Below, one piece after another: positions 42,523-51,746 of a stretch of DNA of 64,000 bases. Below the pieces are notes generated by a model that worked only from the letters and a program-made list of their open reading frames with translations, did no database searches and was not told where the DNA came from. The position numbers and the translations under genes are program-made. Position 1 is the stretch's first letter, and each line of letters starts with the position of its first letter. Origin of the DNA: Devosiaceae bacterium (lineage in GTDB: Bacteria > Pseudomonadota > Alphaproteobacteria > Rhizobiales > Devosiaceae); contig JAKISW010000010.1 of assembly GCA_021648375.1 (NCBI GenBank), positions 1-64,000 of the forward strand, in the 5' to 3' direction.

Positions 42523-43365
42523 ATGGCTAAAATCATTGGTGGACTTACCACATCTCATATTCCGGCAATCGGCAATGCCATCGCCAGAAACAAACAGGAT
42601 GACCCCTATTGGAAAGGTTTTTTTGCCGGATATCCACCGGTGCAGAAATGGCTGGACAAACATAAGCCTGATGTTGCGGTGGTAATTTATAATGATCACG
42701 GGTTGAATTTTTTCCTCGATAAAATGCCAACCTTTGCCATTGGCGCCGCCCACGAATATCACAATGCCGACGAGGGTTGGGGATTGCCCACCATGGCACC
42801 CTATACCGGAGATGCCGCGTTAAGCTGGCACATTATTGAGCGCATGGTGGAAGATGAATTTGACATCACCTCATGTCAGGAAATTCTGGTCGATCACGGA
42901 TTTACCGTACCCATGCAATTGTTCTGGCCCGATCGCGGACCACATATGCCCCGTGTTATTCCCGTTAGCGCCAACACGGTGCAGCACCCTATTCCAACCA
43001 TCAAGCGCTGCCTTGATTTTGGCAAATCTCTCGGGCGGGCAATCGAAAGCTGGCCAGAAGATATCAAAGTTGTGGTGCTTGGCACGGGCGGATTATCGCA
43101 CCAGCTTGATGGGGAAAGAGCCGGGCATATCAACAAGAAATTTGATCTGATGTGCATGGATAAAATCGTAACCGACCCGGAAGCGCTGACAAAAATTTCC
43201 CGCCATGAATTAATTCGCGAGGCCGGATCGCAAGGCTCTGAATTCATTATGTGGATGATGATGCGCGGAGCGCTGTCGGCAAAGGTCAAAAAAATTCACC
43301 AGAATTATTCAATCCCGATTTCAAACACCGGAGCCGGGACGATGATATTGGAAAACGTCGACTGA
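42523..43365 (+). CDS. ligB: Protocatechuate 4,5-dioxygenase beta subunit
   Basis: Catalytic Fe(II) extradiol dioxygenase cleaving protocatechuate between C4 and C5. Iron ligands His12 (GGLTTSHIPAIG) and His59 (VVIYNDHGLNFF) and the acid in SQGSEFIMW match the LigB pattern, with the catalytic histidine in GTGGLSHQLDGERAG. 280 residues. Paired with ligA; 81 bp before pobA. Confidence 0.96.
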   Translation: MAKIIGGLTTSHIPAIGNAIARNKQDDPYWKGFFAGYPPVQKWLDKHKPDVAVVIYNDHGLNFFLDKMPTFAIGAAHEYHNADEGWGLPTMAPYTGDAALSWHIIERMVEDEFDITSCQEILVDHGFTVPMQLFWPDRGPHMPRVIPVSANTVQHPIPTIKRCLDFGKSLGRAIESWPEDIKVVVLGTGGLSHQLDGERAGHINKKFDLMCMDKIVTDPEALTKISRHELIREAGSQGSEFIMWMMMRGALSAKVKKIHQNYSIPISNTGAGTMILENVD

Positions 43366-43446
43366 TTTTTGGAAAATATAGGTCAAAACTCAAATGTTTA
43401 GGACGCAATTCGTCTGAGCTATTTGTCAGCAAAGGAATTTTAACAA

Positions 43447-44619
43447 ATGAAAACAAAAGTTGGAATAATAGGCGGGGGTCCTTCCGGCCTGCTACTATCC
43501 CAATTGCTGGATCTGCAGGGCATAGATAATGTGGTTCTGGAAAGACGCAGTCGTGAATATGTGTTGGGACGAATTCGCGCCGGGGTGCTTGAGCATGGAT
43601 TTGCCAAACTGATGCGTGAGGCCAAATGTGGCGAGCGCATGGACAAAGAAGGTGAAATTCATGACGGAATTTATATTGCCTATGACGGTGACAAAAAACG
43701 GGTTGATCTCAATTCTTTAACCGGGGGAAATTCGGTTATTGTTTACGGCCAGACCGAATTAACGCGGGATCTTTATGATGCCCGTGAAAAAATGGGCGGC
43801 AAGGTAATTCACGGGGTGGAAAATGTTCAACTCCATGACATAACCAGCGACAACCCCAGCCTGACTTTTGAAAAAGAGGGACAAAGTGAAAAAATCGAAT
43901 GCGAATATATAATCGGTGCCGATGGCTTTCACGGTGTTTCGCGCAAATCAATTCCAAGGGATAAAATCAAAGAATATGAGCGGGTATATCCGTTTGGCTG
44001 GCTGGGGGTTCTCTCGCGCACCAAGCCGGTTTCAAAAGAGCTGATTTATGCGCGCCACGAAAGAGGTTTTGCTCTTTGCTCACTGCGTTCGCAGGTTTTA
44101 AGCCGTTATTATGTTCAAGTATCCCTTGAAGACAGCGTTGATGACTGGTCAGATGAACGATTTTGGAAAGAACTAAAAACGCGCCTGCCAGAGGATGTTG
44201 CCGCCGAGTTGATTACTGGGGATTCCATTGAAAAAAGCATTGCGCCTTTGCGCTCTTTTGTGGCGGAGCCTATGCGATATGGTAATATGTTTTTAGCTGG
44301 GGATGCCGCCCATATTGTTCCACCAACTGGTGCGCGCGGGCTGAACAGCGCAGCATCTGACATATATTATTTATATCATGCCATGGTTGATCATTATAAA
44401 AAAGGCGATGATACGGGGCTTGATAATTATTCAAAAAAAGCACTGGCAAGGGTGTGGAAGGGGCAGCGTTTCTCCTGGTGGATGACGATGTTATTGCACA
44501 GGTTTCCCCAGAGCAGTGGTTTTGACAATCGCCTGCAGGATACGGATCTTGACTATCTGTTTTCCTCCGAAGCCGCCCTCACCTCACTGGCGGAAAACTA
44601 TGTGGGACTTCCTTTTTAG
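43447..44619 (+). CDS. pobA: 4-hydroxybenzoate 3-monooxygenase
   Basis: FAD/NADPH hydroxylase that makes protocatechuate from 4-hydroxybenzoate. It has the FAD motif VGIIGGGPSGLLLSQLL, the RIRAGVLEHG substrate-loop sequence typical of PobA, and the second FAD motif MFLAGDAAHIVPPTGARGLNSA. 390 residues, canonical length. AAAGGAAT precedes the ATG. Last gene of the operon, ending at a strong bidirectional terminator. Confidence 0.97.
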   Translation: MKTKVGIIGGGPSGLLLSQLLDLQGIDNVVLERRSREYVLGRIRAGVLEHGFAKLMREAKCGERMDKEGEIHDGIYIAYDGDKKRVDLNSLTGGNSVIVYGQTELTRDLYDAREKMGGKVIHGVENVQLHDITSDNPSLTFEKEGQSEKIECEYIIGADGFHGVSRKSIPRDKIKEYERVYPFGWLGVLSRTKPVSKELIYARHERGFALCSLRSQVLSRYYVQVSLEDSVDDWSDERFWKELKTRLPEDVAAELITGDSIEKSIAPLRSFVAEPMRYGNMFLAGDAAHIVPPTGARGLNSAASDIYYLYHAMVDHYKKGDDTGLDNYSKKALARVWKGQRFSWWMTMLLHRFPQSSGFDNRLQDTDLDYLFSSEAALTSLAENYVGLPF

Positions 44620-44651
44620 GCTACAAATTTATCAAAAATCACCGAGTAAAA

Positions 44652-44684
44652 AAATGCCTCGCAAATCCATTTTGCGAGGCATTT
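44652..44684. terminator. Bidirectional terminator between pobA and the hydrolase gene
   Basis: AAATGCCTCGCAAA and TTTGCGAGGCATTT form a 14-bp perfect stem with a five-base loop. A/T runs at both ends suit termination of both convergent transcripts. Confidence 0.9.
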
Positions 44685-44708
44685 CTGTAACTTAAGAGGC
44701 AGCAACTG

Positions 44709-45422
44709 TCAGATCGAAACCAGATGTTTTACCAGTTCTGCCGGACGTGACATAAAAGGAGAATGGTCGGTATCAATCGTGAAAACCTTCTCGCATGGAT
44801 TGGCCTCATACATGGCTTTTTGTGATTTTGGAGTAATGGCCCAATCACGCAAACATTCCACATAATAGCGCGGGACCGAGCCCCATTTTTCATCCGTTAA
44901 TTGTACCGGCGTCGCAAAAGGAGCCGAGGCCTGAGCTTCAAGTTTGCCCCTTGCCCACTCGATATCCTCGTCAGTGCATTCCCCATAAAGGGCAGCTTTT
45001 AAGGCATCCTCGTTAAAAGTCATCGAGGATTGATCATCAGAGAATGTAAGGTTACGCAGAACCAGATTTTCCTGATCGGGCTGGGCCTGATCCATCAGAC
45101 ACTGGCCATTGGAGAGCAAAAAAGCGGCCATAAAAACCTGAGCCTTGAATTTTTCCGGCGCATATTCCACAGCTTGAGAATTGGAAAGTCCGGTCATTGA
45201 ATGGCCAACCACAATCACCGGCTCCGATGCGGAGCTGGCAAAATCCACCGTGGCGCGGGCATATTTTTCCATGGTTACTTCATGCAGTGGGGTATTGTCT
45301 GAGCCATGCCCCGGCAGATCAGGAGCCATAACCGTGTGCCCCTGCGCTTCAAGCAATGGTTTTACCTTGTCCCAGCACCAACCAGCGTGCCATCCCCCAT
45401 GTATTAATAAAAATGTCGACAT
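44709..45422 (-). CDS. Alpha/beta hydrolase, methylesterase-like
   Basis: A 237-residue alpha/beta hydrolase: oxyanion-hole start LLIHGGWHAGWCWDKV, nucleophile serine in VVGHSMTGL, and catalytic histidine in TIDTDHSPFMSRP. The sequence resembles the plant methyl-salicylate esterase / hydroxynitrile lyase-like group, which fits cleaving an aromatic ester, but this is inferred. Encoded convergent with pobA and divergent from the Liv-type transporter, within the aromatic island. Confidence 0.82.
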   Translation of the reverse strand: MSTFLLIHGGWHAGWCWDKVKPLLEAQGHTVMAPDLPGHGSDNTPLHEVTMEKYARATVDFASSASEPVIVVGHSMTGLSNSQAVEYAPEKFKAQVFMAAFLLSNGQCLMDQAQPDQENLVLRNLTFSDDQSSMTFNEDALKAALYGECTDEDIEWARGKLEAQASAPFATPVQLTDEKWGSVPRYYVECLRDWAITPKSQKAMYEANPCEKVFTIDTDHSPFMSRPAELVKHLVSI

Positions 45423-45719
45423 CTAATTTCTCCCTTATCCAAACTAAAACTAGTGTGATTATTCAGTTACCTATTCATTCCAATTACGATGATGAAGACT
45501 GACCGATTTTTTTACCCAACACAATAATTCTATAGCAATTACTTATAGCAGATACTGAACATTCAATTGGAAATTCCCATGCAATAATTCAATGCTGAAA
45601 ACACTATAATTAAGGGTGGACGGCACTTGAAGTGCCTGTGCCCGGTCGGGCCTTGAAAATTTTCAGTTTAACGGCGGACCGACAGAAGAATACAAACTTG
45701 TTTTCGTGGGAGGAACAAA
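45423..45719. promoter_or_regulatory. Divergent hydrolase / transporter promoter region
   Basis: This 297-bp gap holds promoters for both directions. GGCACTTGAAGTGCC (45622-45636) is a perfect inverted repeat around one central G, about 90 bp before the transporter's first gene; it could be an operator. No RNA gene or ORF was seen. Confidence 0.45.
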
Positions 45720-46886
45720 GTGAAAAAAACAATTAAACTAATGGCTGGAGTTGGTGCCATTTCGGTGATGATGGCTAGCGCCGCCTTCGCTGATCACACA
45801 GTAAAAGTGGGCGTTATCGCTCCGTTTTCGGGACCATTTGCCATTTGGGGCAAGCAGTTTAAAGAAGCTGTGGAAGTCTATGTGGCCCAAAACGGGGAAA
45901 CAGCGGGCGGACACACTGTCGAATTTATTTATAAGGATTCTGGGGGGCCAAATCCAAGCGGCACCAAATCACTCGCTCAAGAGTTGATTATCGGTGAAAA
46001 AGTTGACTATCTGGGCGGGCTGGTGTTCACACCAAATGCGCTTTCTGTAGCTTCGCTTATCGATGAGGCTCAGATTCCAACCGTTATATTCAACGCTGCA
46101 ACATCATCGATTGTTTTGCAGTCTGAATATTTTGTTCGCACCTCGTTCAGTCTTTGGCAGGTATCTGTTCCAATGGCTGAATGGGCATGGGAACAGGGCA
46201 TTAAAACCGTGGTGATTTCGGTCACTGATTATGGTCCGGGCAATGATGCGCAAGTGGCGTTTACCACCGCGTTTGAAGCACTTGGCGGAGAAGTTCTGGA
46301 TGCCATTGGCATGCCGTTATCTACCACCGATTTTGCACCGTTTATGCAGCGGATCAAAGATCAAAGCCCGGATGCAGTATTTGCCTTTTTGCCTGCTGGC
46401 CCTCCAACTTTTGCTTTCGTAAAATCTTATAATGAAAACGGAATGAAGGACGCCGGGATTACTTTCCTTGGCACCGGTGAAACCGATGAAACAACCCTTG
46501 AAGCTCTTGGGGATGCAGCAATCGGGCTAACAACGGCCTATCATTATTCGGCCGCTCACGTATCTGATCTCAATCAGGCATTTACCAGCAAGCTGGATGA
46601 AATGTTCCCCGGATCTGTTGCAAACCTGGCTTCAGTTGGTGCCTATGATGGTGCGCATATTCTGTATCAGATGATTGCAGCTGTCGGCTCGGACAGAACC
46701 AAGGCGGTTGATGTTGTTCGCGGGTACGAATGGGAATCACCGCGTGGACCGGTTTCTCTTGATCCGGATACCCGCCATATCACTCAGAATGTTTACATTC
46801 GCCGGGTGGCCAAAGATGAAAATGGAAATCTGATCAATGAAGAATTCCAGACCATTGAGGCTGTGCCTGATCTTGGATTGCTGTAG
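45720..46886 (+). CDS. ABC transporter substrate-binding protein, Leu/Ile/Val-binding family
   Basis: Periplasmic receptor of a HAAT-type importer. A signal peptide ends near residue 24 (ASAAFA then DHTVK); the mature part starts VGVIAPFSGPFAIWGKQF, typical of type I binding proteins. GTG start with GGAGG five bases upstream. Many aromatic-acid importers use this family, and the position between pobA and a CYP199A-like system suggests an aromatic carboxylate and not a branched-chain amino acid. Its 3' end carries a 16-nt tandem repeat. Confidence 0.92.
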   Translation: MKKTIKLMAGVGAISVMMASAAFADHTVKVGVIAPFSGPFAIWGKQFKEAVEVYVAQNGETAGGHTVEFIYKDSGGPNPSGTKSLAQELIIGEKVDYLGGLVFTPNALSVASLIDEAQIPTVIFNAATSSIVLQSEYFVRTSFSLWQVSVPMAEWAWEQGIKTVVISVTDYGPGNDAQVAFTTAFEALGGEVLDAIGMPLSTTDFAPFMQRIKDQSPDAVFAFLPAGPPTFAFVKSYNENGMKDAGITFLGTGETDETTLEALGDAAIGLTTAYHYSAAHVSDLNQAFTSKLDEMFPGSVANLASVGAYDGAHILYQMIAAVGSDRTKAVDVVRGYEWESPRGPVSLDPDTRHITQNVYIRRVAKDENGNLINEEFQTIEAVPDLGLL

Positions 46887-46917
46887 TCTTGGATTGCTGT
46901 AGTCTTGGATTGCTGTA
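46871..46917. repeat. 16-nt tandem repeat straddling the binding-protein stop
   Basis: TCTTGGATTGCTGTAG occurs three times in a row (46871, 46887, 46903; the last lacks one base). The first copy includes the stop codon. The copies are identical, so the expansion is recent. Confidence 0.9.
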
Positions 46918-46962
46918 AATATCGGTTTTGCCAATAAAAAATGGCGATAGACTGAATTAAAG

Positions 46963-46999
46963 CGGGTCGGATTTTTTTAAAATATCTGACCCGTATTAT
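46963..46999 (+). terminator. Intercistronic hairpin between binding protein and permease genes
   Basis: CGGGTCGGAT pairs with ATCTGACCCG (10 bp, one G-U) and is followed by TATTATT. Such hairpins commonly lower expression of permease genes relative to the binding protein. Confidence 0.65.
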
Positions 47000-47027
47000 T
47001 GTAAACTCTAATTTTGGGGAATTACAG

Positions 47028-47888
47028 GTGGCGGTTCTCTCCGGTATCCTTATCGATGGCCTTTCCTATGGCATGATACTGTTTATGGTTTCGGTGGGAC
47101 TTTCTGTCACCATGGGGCTGATGCGGGTGATCAACCTTGCCCATGGTGGTTTTGCTCTGCTTGGTGGAGCCACGGCCCACTGGCTGACCACAAATACTGA
47201 TCTTGGCTATTATTTTTCGGTAATTCTTGCTGTCCTGGCAACGATGATTTTCGCAATTGCCATGGAAAAAATATTTTACCGCAAAATATATAAGTTCACC
47301 GAATTACAACAAGTGCTGGCAACAATTGGCATAACATTTTTAATGATTGCCAGCGTCAATTTCTTGCTGGGTTCAACTATTTTGCCCATCCGCTCGCCTG
47401 AATTTTTCAGCTCATCGGTTGACCTGGGCTTTCGCACCCTGCCTGTGCACCGCATCGTTGTGATAATTGCCGGCATGGCCATTGCGCTTGGTCTATATAT
47501 ATTGCTGGATAAAACCCGTTTTGGAATTCAACTTAGAGCCGCGGTTGACAATCGAAATATGGCCTCGTCCCTTGGAATCAATACCGCGAGAGTTTATGCC
47601 TTATCGTTTGCTCTGGGCGCCGGACTTGCCGCATTTGGAGGGATTTTAGGTGCCGAACTGCTGCCGATCGATGCTTATTATCCCCTTAGATATATGGTGT
47701 TGTTTTTGGTGGTGGTGGCCGTTGGCGGACTTGGCAGTATTGCCGGATCATTTTTTGCCGCCATTGGCTTGGGAATAATCGATACGGCAGCCAGATATAT
47801 CGTTCCCGAATACGGGACCATATTTTTCTTCATTGCGATGATTTTAGTTCTTCTTCTGCGTCCGCAGGGTCTGTTGGGGAAAAAATAA
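47028..47888 (+). CDS. livH: Branched-chain-type ABC transporter permease (LivH family)
   Basis: A 286-residue membrane protein with about eight helices. It starts ILIDGLSYGMILFMVSVGLSVTMGLMRVINLAHGG, the LivH signature, and ends LLRPQGLLG. GTG start preceded by GGGGAATTACAG. One base separates its stop from the livM start. Family assignment is secure; the cargo is inferred from context. Confidence 0.93.
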   Translation: MAVLSGILIDGLSYGMILFMVSVGLSVTMGLMRVINLAHGGFALLGGATAHWLTTNTDLGYYFSVILAVLATMIFAIAMEKIFYRKIYKFTELQQVLATIGITFLMIASVNFLLGSTILPIRSPEFFSSSVDLGFRTLPVHRIVVIIAGMAIALGLYILLDKTRFGIQLRAAVDNRNMASSLGINTARVYALSFALGAGLAAFGGILGAELLPIDAYYPLRYMVLFLVVVAVGGLGSIAGSFFAAIGLGIIDTAARYIVPEYGTIFFFIAMILVLLLRPQGLLGKK

Positions 47889-47889
47889 A

Positions 47890-48903
47890 ATGCAGGAAAC
47901 TCAAATAAAACCGGCAGAAAATCTGGCACAAACCGCTGCCCCTGCCCGCTCCAGAAAATTCTTGATCAAACTGCTCATTGATCTGGCGCTGATCGGGGTT
48001 GGTATTGCCGCCTATTTTATCTTTCCTGATAATCTGGGATTTATCACCAGAATATTGATCATGATCATTTTGGTATTATCCCTTGATCTGGTGCTGGGAT
48101 ATGCAGGAGTGGCAACGCTTGGCCATGCGGCCCTGTTTGGAGCCGGTGCTTATGGAGCGGGGCTTTTCGCCGTATATTTTTCGGCCGATCCGTTGCTTGG
48201 CCTGTTGGTTGGAGCCATTGTCGGGGCAATTATCGCCTTTATTTCCGGGCTGTTTTTAATGCGCGCGCACGGGTTGACCCTGCTAATGTTAACGATTGCC
48301 GTGGCGCAGATATTGCAGGAAATCATCAACAAAGAGCGCGCAATTACCGGCGGATCAGATGGTCTGCTGGGAATTGATATGGACCCGATATTTGGGATAT
48401 ATGCTTTTGATTTTTTTGGCAAAACCGGATATTTATATGCGCTGACTGTTTTGGTAATTGTATTTTTTGCCTTAAAAATTCTGGTTGCATCTCCGTTTGG
48501 AGCCATGGCCAAGGGCATTCATGAAAGTGCGCCCAGAATGCGCGCCATCGGCACTCCCGTCTATTGGAGACTGGTGGGGATTTATACGATTTCGGGATTT
48601 ATTGCCGGTATCGCCGGTGCTGTTTCGGCTCAGGTGACCGAGCTTGTTTCCCTTGAGGCCTTTGGATTTGCCCTTTCGGCAGAGGCCATGGTGATGTTGA
48701 TACTTGGCGGACTTGGCAGACTTTATGGAGCGATTATTGGCACAGTCATATTCATGGTGGTTCACCATACCGCCGCCTCGATTGATCCGTTCAACTGGTT
48801 GTTTGTCATTGGAACCATGGTGTTGATCGTCGTTTATTTTGTGCCCGAAGGATTTATGGGACTGCCGGTTAAGTTACGCCGTTGGTTGAGGTGGCAAAAA
48901 TGA
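47890..48903 (+). CDS. livM: Branched-chain-type ABC transporter permease (LivM family)
   Basis: A 337-residue permease with a hydrophilic N-terminal ~30 residues and about nine helices; ILVLSLDLVLGYAGVATLGHAALFGAGAYG and the cytoplasmic loop HESAPRMRAIG are LivM hallmarks. It overlaps livG by four bases (ATGA). Confidence 0.93.
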   Translation: MQETQIKPAENLAQTAAPARSRKFLIKLLIDLALIGVGIAAYFIFPDNLGFITRILIMIILVLSLDLVLGYAGVATLGHAALFGAGAYGAGLFAVYFSADPLLGLLVGAIVGAIIAFISGLFLMRAHGLTLLMLTIAVAQILQEIINKERAITGGSDGLLGIDMDPIFGIYAFDFFGKTGYLYALTVLVIVFFALKILVASPFGAMAKGIHESAPRMRAIGTPVYWRLVGIYTISGFIAGIAGAVSAQVTELVSLEAFGFALSAEAMVMLILGGLGRLYGAIIGTVIFMVVHHTAASIDPFNWLFVIGTMVLIVVYFVPEGFMGLPVKLRRWLRWQK

Positions 48904-49664
48904 GCGTTGGAATGAACGTTGGTATGGAAGTCAAAAACCTGCAAATGCATTTCGGTGGCATAGTTGTTGCCGATGATATCAATCTGACTTTAAAGCCGGG
49001 GGACCGCAAAGCATTAATCGGGCCAAATGGTGCCGGAAAAACAACTTTTGCAAATCTTTTGACGGGAAACCTCACTCCCACCGGAGGTTCCATACATCTG
49101 GATGGTCAAAATATTGCTCACCTTAGGGAATCCCAAAGGGTAAAGGCGGGAGTTGCCAAGACCTTTCAGATTACAACTCTTTTTAAAAAAATGAGCGTAA
49201 GAGAAAATATCCGCCTGCCAATTCTGGAACGCACCGGACTTGGAACAAAAATGTTCAAAAAAGCCGAGGCCTATCCCGAAGTCGAGGCTGAGGTCGAGCA
49301 GATGATGACCCAGTTCAACCTGCGCGCCCATGCGGATATTGAAGTGCACGAGTTGGCCTATGGGCAACAAAGACTTGTTGAGCTGGCCCTTACGCTGGCG
49401 TTAAAACCAAGAATTCTAATTCTTGACGAACCATCAGCGGGAGTTGCCGCCAGTGACAGCCATATGATTACTGATGCAATTGAGCGCCTGCCAAAAGATT
49501 TATCGGTGTTGATTATCGAGCACGACATGAAACTGGTTTTCAAGGTTGCCAACAAAATCATCGTTTTGGTCAATGGTGCGATTTTATGCGAAGGTACACC
49601 GGCAGAAATCGGGAAAAATCAGCAAGTTCGGGACCTATACCTGGGAGCGCGCCATGACACCTGA
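48900..49664 (+). CDS. livG: ABC transporter ATP-binding protein (LivG family)
   Basis: ATPase with Walker A GPNGAGKTT, a signature region ELAYGQQRLVELALTLA and Walker B ILILDEPSAGV. The ATG at 48900 overlaps the livM stop (ATGA); ATGs at 48912 and 48924 are possible alternatives. It partners LivF in the same operon. Confidence 0.93.
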   Translation: MSVGMNVGMEVKNLQMHFGGIVVADDINLTLKPGDRKALIGPNGAGKTTFANLLTGNLTPTGGSIHLDGQNIAHLRESQRVKAGVAKTFQITTLFKKMSVRENIRLPILERTGLGTKMFKKAEAYPEVEAEVEQMMTQFNLRAHADIEVHELAYGQQRLVELALTLALKPRILILDEPSAGVAASDSHMITDAIERLPKDLSVLIIEHDMKLVFKVANKIIVLVNGAILCEGTPAEIGKNQQVRDLYLGARHDT

Positions 49665-50394
49665 TAAAACAAAAATGGCAAATGATCCGTCAAAAACCGC
49701 TCTTAATCTGCAAAATGTTATTGCGGGATACGGGGATACTCAGGTTCTAAATGACATCTCGTTCAGCGTGGCAGAAGGGGAACGGCTGGCTGTAATCGGG
49801 CGTAATGGCGTTGGCAAATCTACCCTTCTCAATACCCTGATGGGGCTTACAGATTTGCATTCCGGCAGTATTGAAATGTTTGGAGAAGAAATTCAAAACC
49901 TGCCCTCCCACAAACGAGCGATTAATGGGCTTGGGCTGGTTCCACAAACCAGAGATATATTTCCCTCATTAAGCGTTGAAGAAAATCTGATGTCCGGGGA
50001 AAGGCAGGGCCATAAAATTGAAGAAGCCTATGCTTTGTTCCCCCGCCTAAAAGAGCGACGCAAAAACGGAGGCTCACAGCTTTCGGGCGGTGAGCAACAA
50101 ATGCTCTCAATTGCCAGAACCCTGATGGGGGGACCAAAACTTCTCATGCTGGATGAGCCATTAGAGGGTTTGGCACCGGTAATTTGTGACATGCTGATGG
50201 ATGTATTTGAGCAATTGGCATCTGATGGCAAGCATACAATCGTTCTGGTTGAACAACACGCTGAGCTGGCTTTGGAATTTTCCGACAGGATGCTAATTCT
50301 TGATACTGGGGCAATTGTATTTCACGGCGATACGTCTGAAGTGCGTCAAAATCCATCAATCCTTGAACGTCATGTGGGGCTTGGCGTCACATAA
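49654..50394 (+). CDS. livF: ABC transporter ATP-binding protein (LivF family)
   Basis: Second ATPase: Walker A GRNGVGKST, signature LSGGEQQMLSIARTLM, Walker B LLMLDEPLEGLAP. The frame is open far upstream inside livG, but the ATG at 49654 has GGGAG six bases upstream and gives 246 residues, so the two genes overlap by 11 bases. Followed after 76 bp by the P450 gene. Confidence 0.93.
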   Translation: MTPDKTKMANDPSKTALNLQNVIAGYGDTQVLNDISFSVAEGERLAVIGRNGVGKSTLLNTLMGLTDLHSGSIEMFGEEIQNLPSHKRAINGLGLVPQTRDIFPSLSVEENLMSGERQGHKIEEAYALFPRLKERRKNGGSQLSGGEQQMLSIARTLMGGPKLLMLDEPLEGLAPVICDMLMDVFEQLASDGKHTIVLVEQHAELALEFSDRMLILDTGAIVFHGDTSEVRQNPSILERHVGLGVT

Positions 50395-50470
50395 GGGAAA
50401 GAGGCCAATTCCCTGATGCAGCTCAAGCTCAAAAAAATGTAAAATATCAACCAAAAATGGGAGAACCGCG

Positions 50471-51694
50471 ATGAAAATTATTGAAGGTCACCACGAAATT
50501 GATGTACCCGATGGAGTGCCCGTTTGGGATGTGGACCCTTATGATGTGAATATTTTGCAGGACCCGAGCGATTATTATGCCGAGCTGCGCTCCAAAGGTC
50601 CGTTTGTATTTATACCGAAATATTCCATTCTGGCCTGCGGCAGGCACAAAGAAACCAAGGAAGTTTTTTCTGATTGGGAGCGCTTTGTATCATCACGGGG
50701 CGTTGGGCTTCAAGACTTTGAACTGGAAGAGCCGTGGCGTCCAAGAAGCATTATTCTTGAGGTTGATCCGCCCGATCATGCCATTACCCGCCGGGTGCTG
50801 GCGCGAGCGCTTTCCCCAAAAGCAACAGCAGATCTAAAAGAGGATTTTCAGATAGAAGCTGACAAATTAATTGACGAGTTGCTTGAAAAGGGAAGCTTTG
50901 AAGCGGTGGTGGAACTGGCTGAGGAATTTCCCACCACGGTATTTCCAAAGGCCGTCGGACTTAAGGAAAACAACAGCCGGGCACTGGTGGATTATGGTGC
51001 AATGGTCTTTAACGCCCTTGGGCCAGACAATGAGTTGCGCAGAAATGCCATGGCCATGGGACCAACCACGGTTCCCTGGATCGTCGAGCAATGCAGCCGC
51101 AAAAACCTGAAAGATAAAGGCTTTGGAGCCACCATATTCGCCGCCGCCGATGCGGGAGAAATAAATGAAGAGCAGGCGGAAAAACTGGTTCGTTCCCTGC
51201 TTTCTGCCGGGGTTGATACCACCGTTACCGGAATTGGCAGTGCTTTGTGGTGTCTGGCCAGTTTTCCTGAACAGTTCAAACGTCTCAAAGAAGATCCATC
51301 TCTTATGCGTCCAGCCTTTGAGGAAGTTCTTCGCTTTACATCCCCTGTTCATTCTTTTTGTCGCACCGCAAACGGTGATACGGAAGTGAGCGGGGTAAAA
51401 ATTGCCGAGGGAAGCAAAATCCTTTGCGTTCTTGGTGCAGCAAACGCCGATGAAACCCAATGGAGCGATCCCAACAAGTTTGATATTGGACGCCGCCCCA
51501 CCGGACATTTGGCTATGGGAACCGGTATTCATGGTTGTGTAGGGCAAAATCTTGCCCGAGCAGAAGTTGCCGCAGTTTTGACATCCATTCTCAATAAAGT
51601 CGATAAAATTGAATTTACCGGCGAAGCCGTATGGCGCCCCAACAACGCAATTCACGCCCTTGACAAACTACCGCTGATTTTTAAGACAGCCTAA
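50471..51694 (+). CDS. Cytochrome P450, CYP199A-like para-substituted benzoate monooxygenase
   Basis: Resembles Rhodopseudomonas palustris CYP199A enzymes, which O-demethylate 4-methoxybenzoate to 4-hydroxybenzoate. Visible features: SSRGVGLQDF and PWRPRSIILEVDPP, whose Arg90 and Ser93 align with the residues that hold the substrate carboxylate in CYP199A4, Asp249-Thr250 proton pair (SAGVDTTV), ExxR at 285-288 and haem cysteine Cys356 in GIHGCVGQNLAR. One active-site phenylalanine (NAFGP) is leucine here, so the substrate may differ slightly. Followed by its ferredoxin and reductase genes. Confidence 0.9.
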   Translation: MKIIEGHHEIDVPDGVPVWDVDPYDVNILQDPSDYYAELRSKGPFVFIPKYSILACGRHKETKEVFSDWERFVSSRGVGLQDFELEEPWRPRSIILEVDPPDHAITRRVLARALSPKATADLKEDFQIEADKLIDELLEKGSFEAVVELAEEFPTTVFPKAVGLKENNSRALVDYGAMVFNALGPDNELRRNAMAMGPTTVPWIVEQCSRKNLKDKGFGATIFAAADAGEINEEQAEKLVRSLLSAGVDTTVTGIGSALWCLASFPEQFKRLKEDPSLMRPAFEEVLRFTSPVHSFCRTANGDTEVSGVKIAEGSKILCVLGAANADETQWSDPNKFDIGRRPTGHLAMGTGIHGCVGQNLARAEVAAVLTSILNKVDKIEFTGEAVWRPNNAIHALDKLPLIFKTA

Positions 51695-51746
51695 GGATCG
51701 CCCCCAGGGCCTGCCCCTGGTTGCATGAATATAAGGAATACAGACC

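Noticed and set aside
50867..51655. 262-codon open frame antisense to the P450 gene
   Set aside because: It lies fully inside a well-supported gene, and its composition follows from the sense codons. Similar antisense frames over galD (40582-41157) and radA were also dropped.
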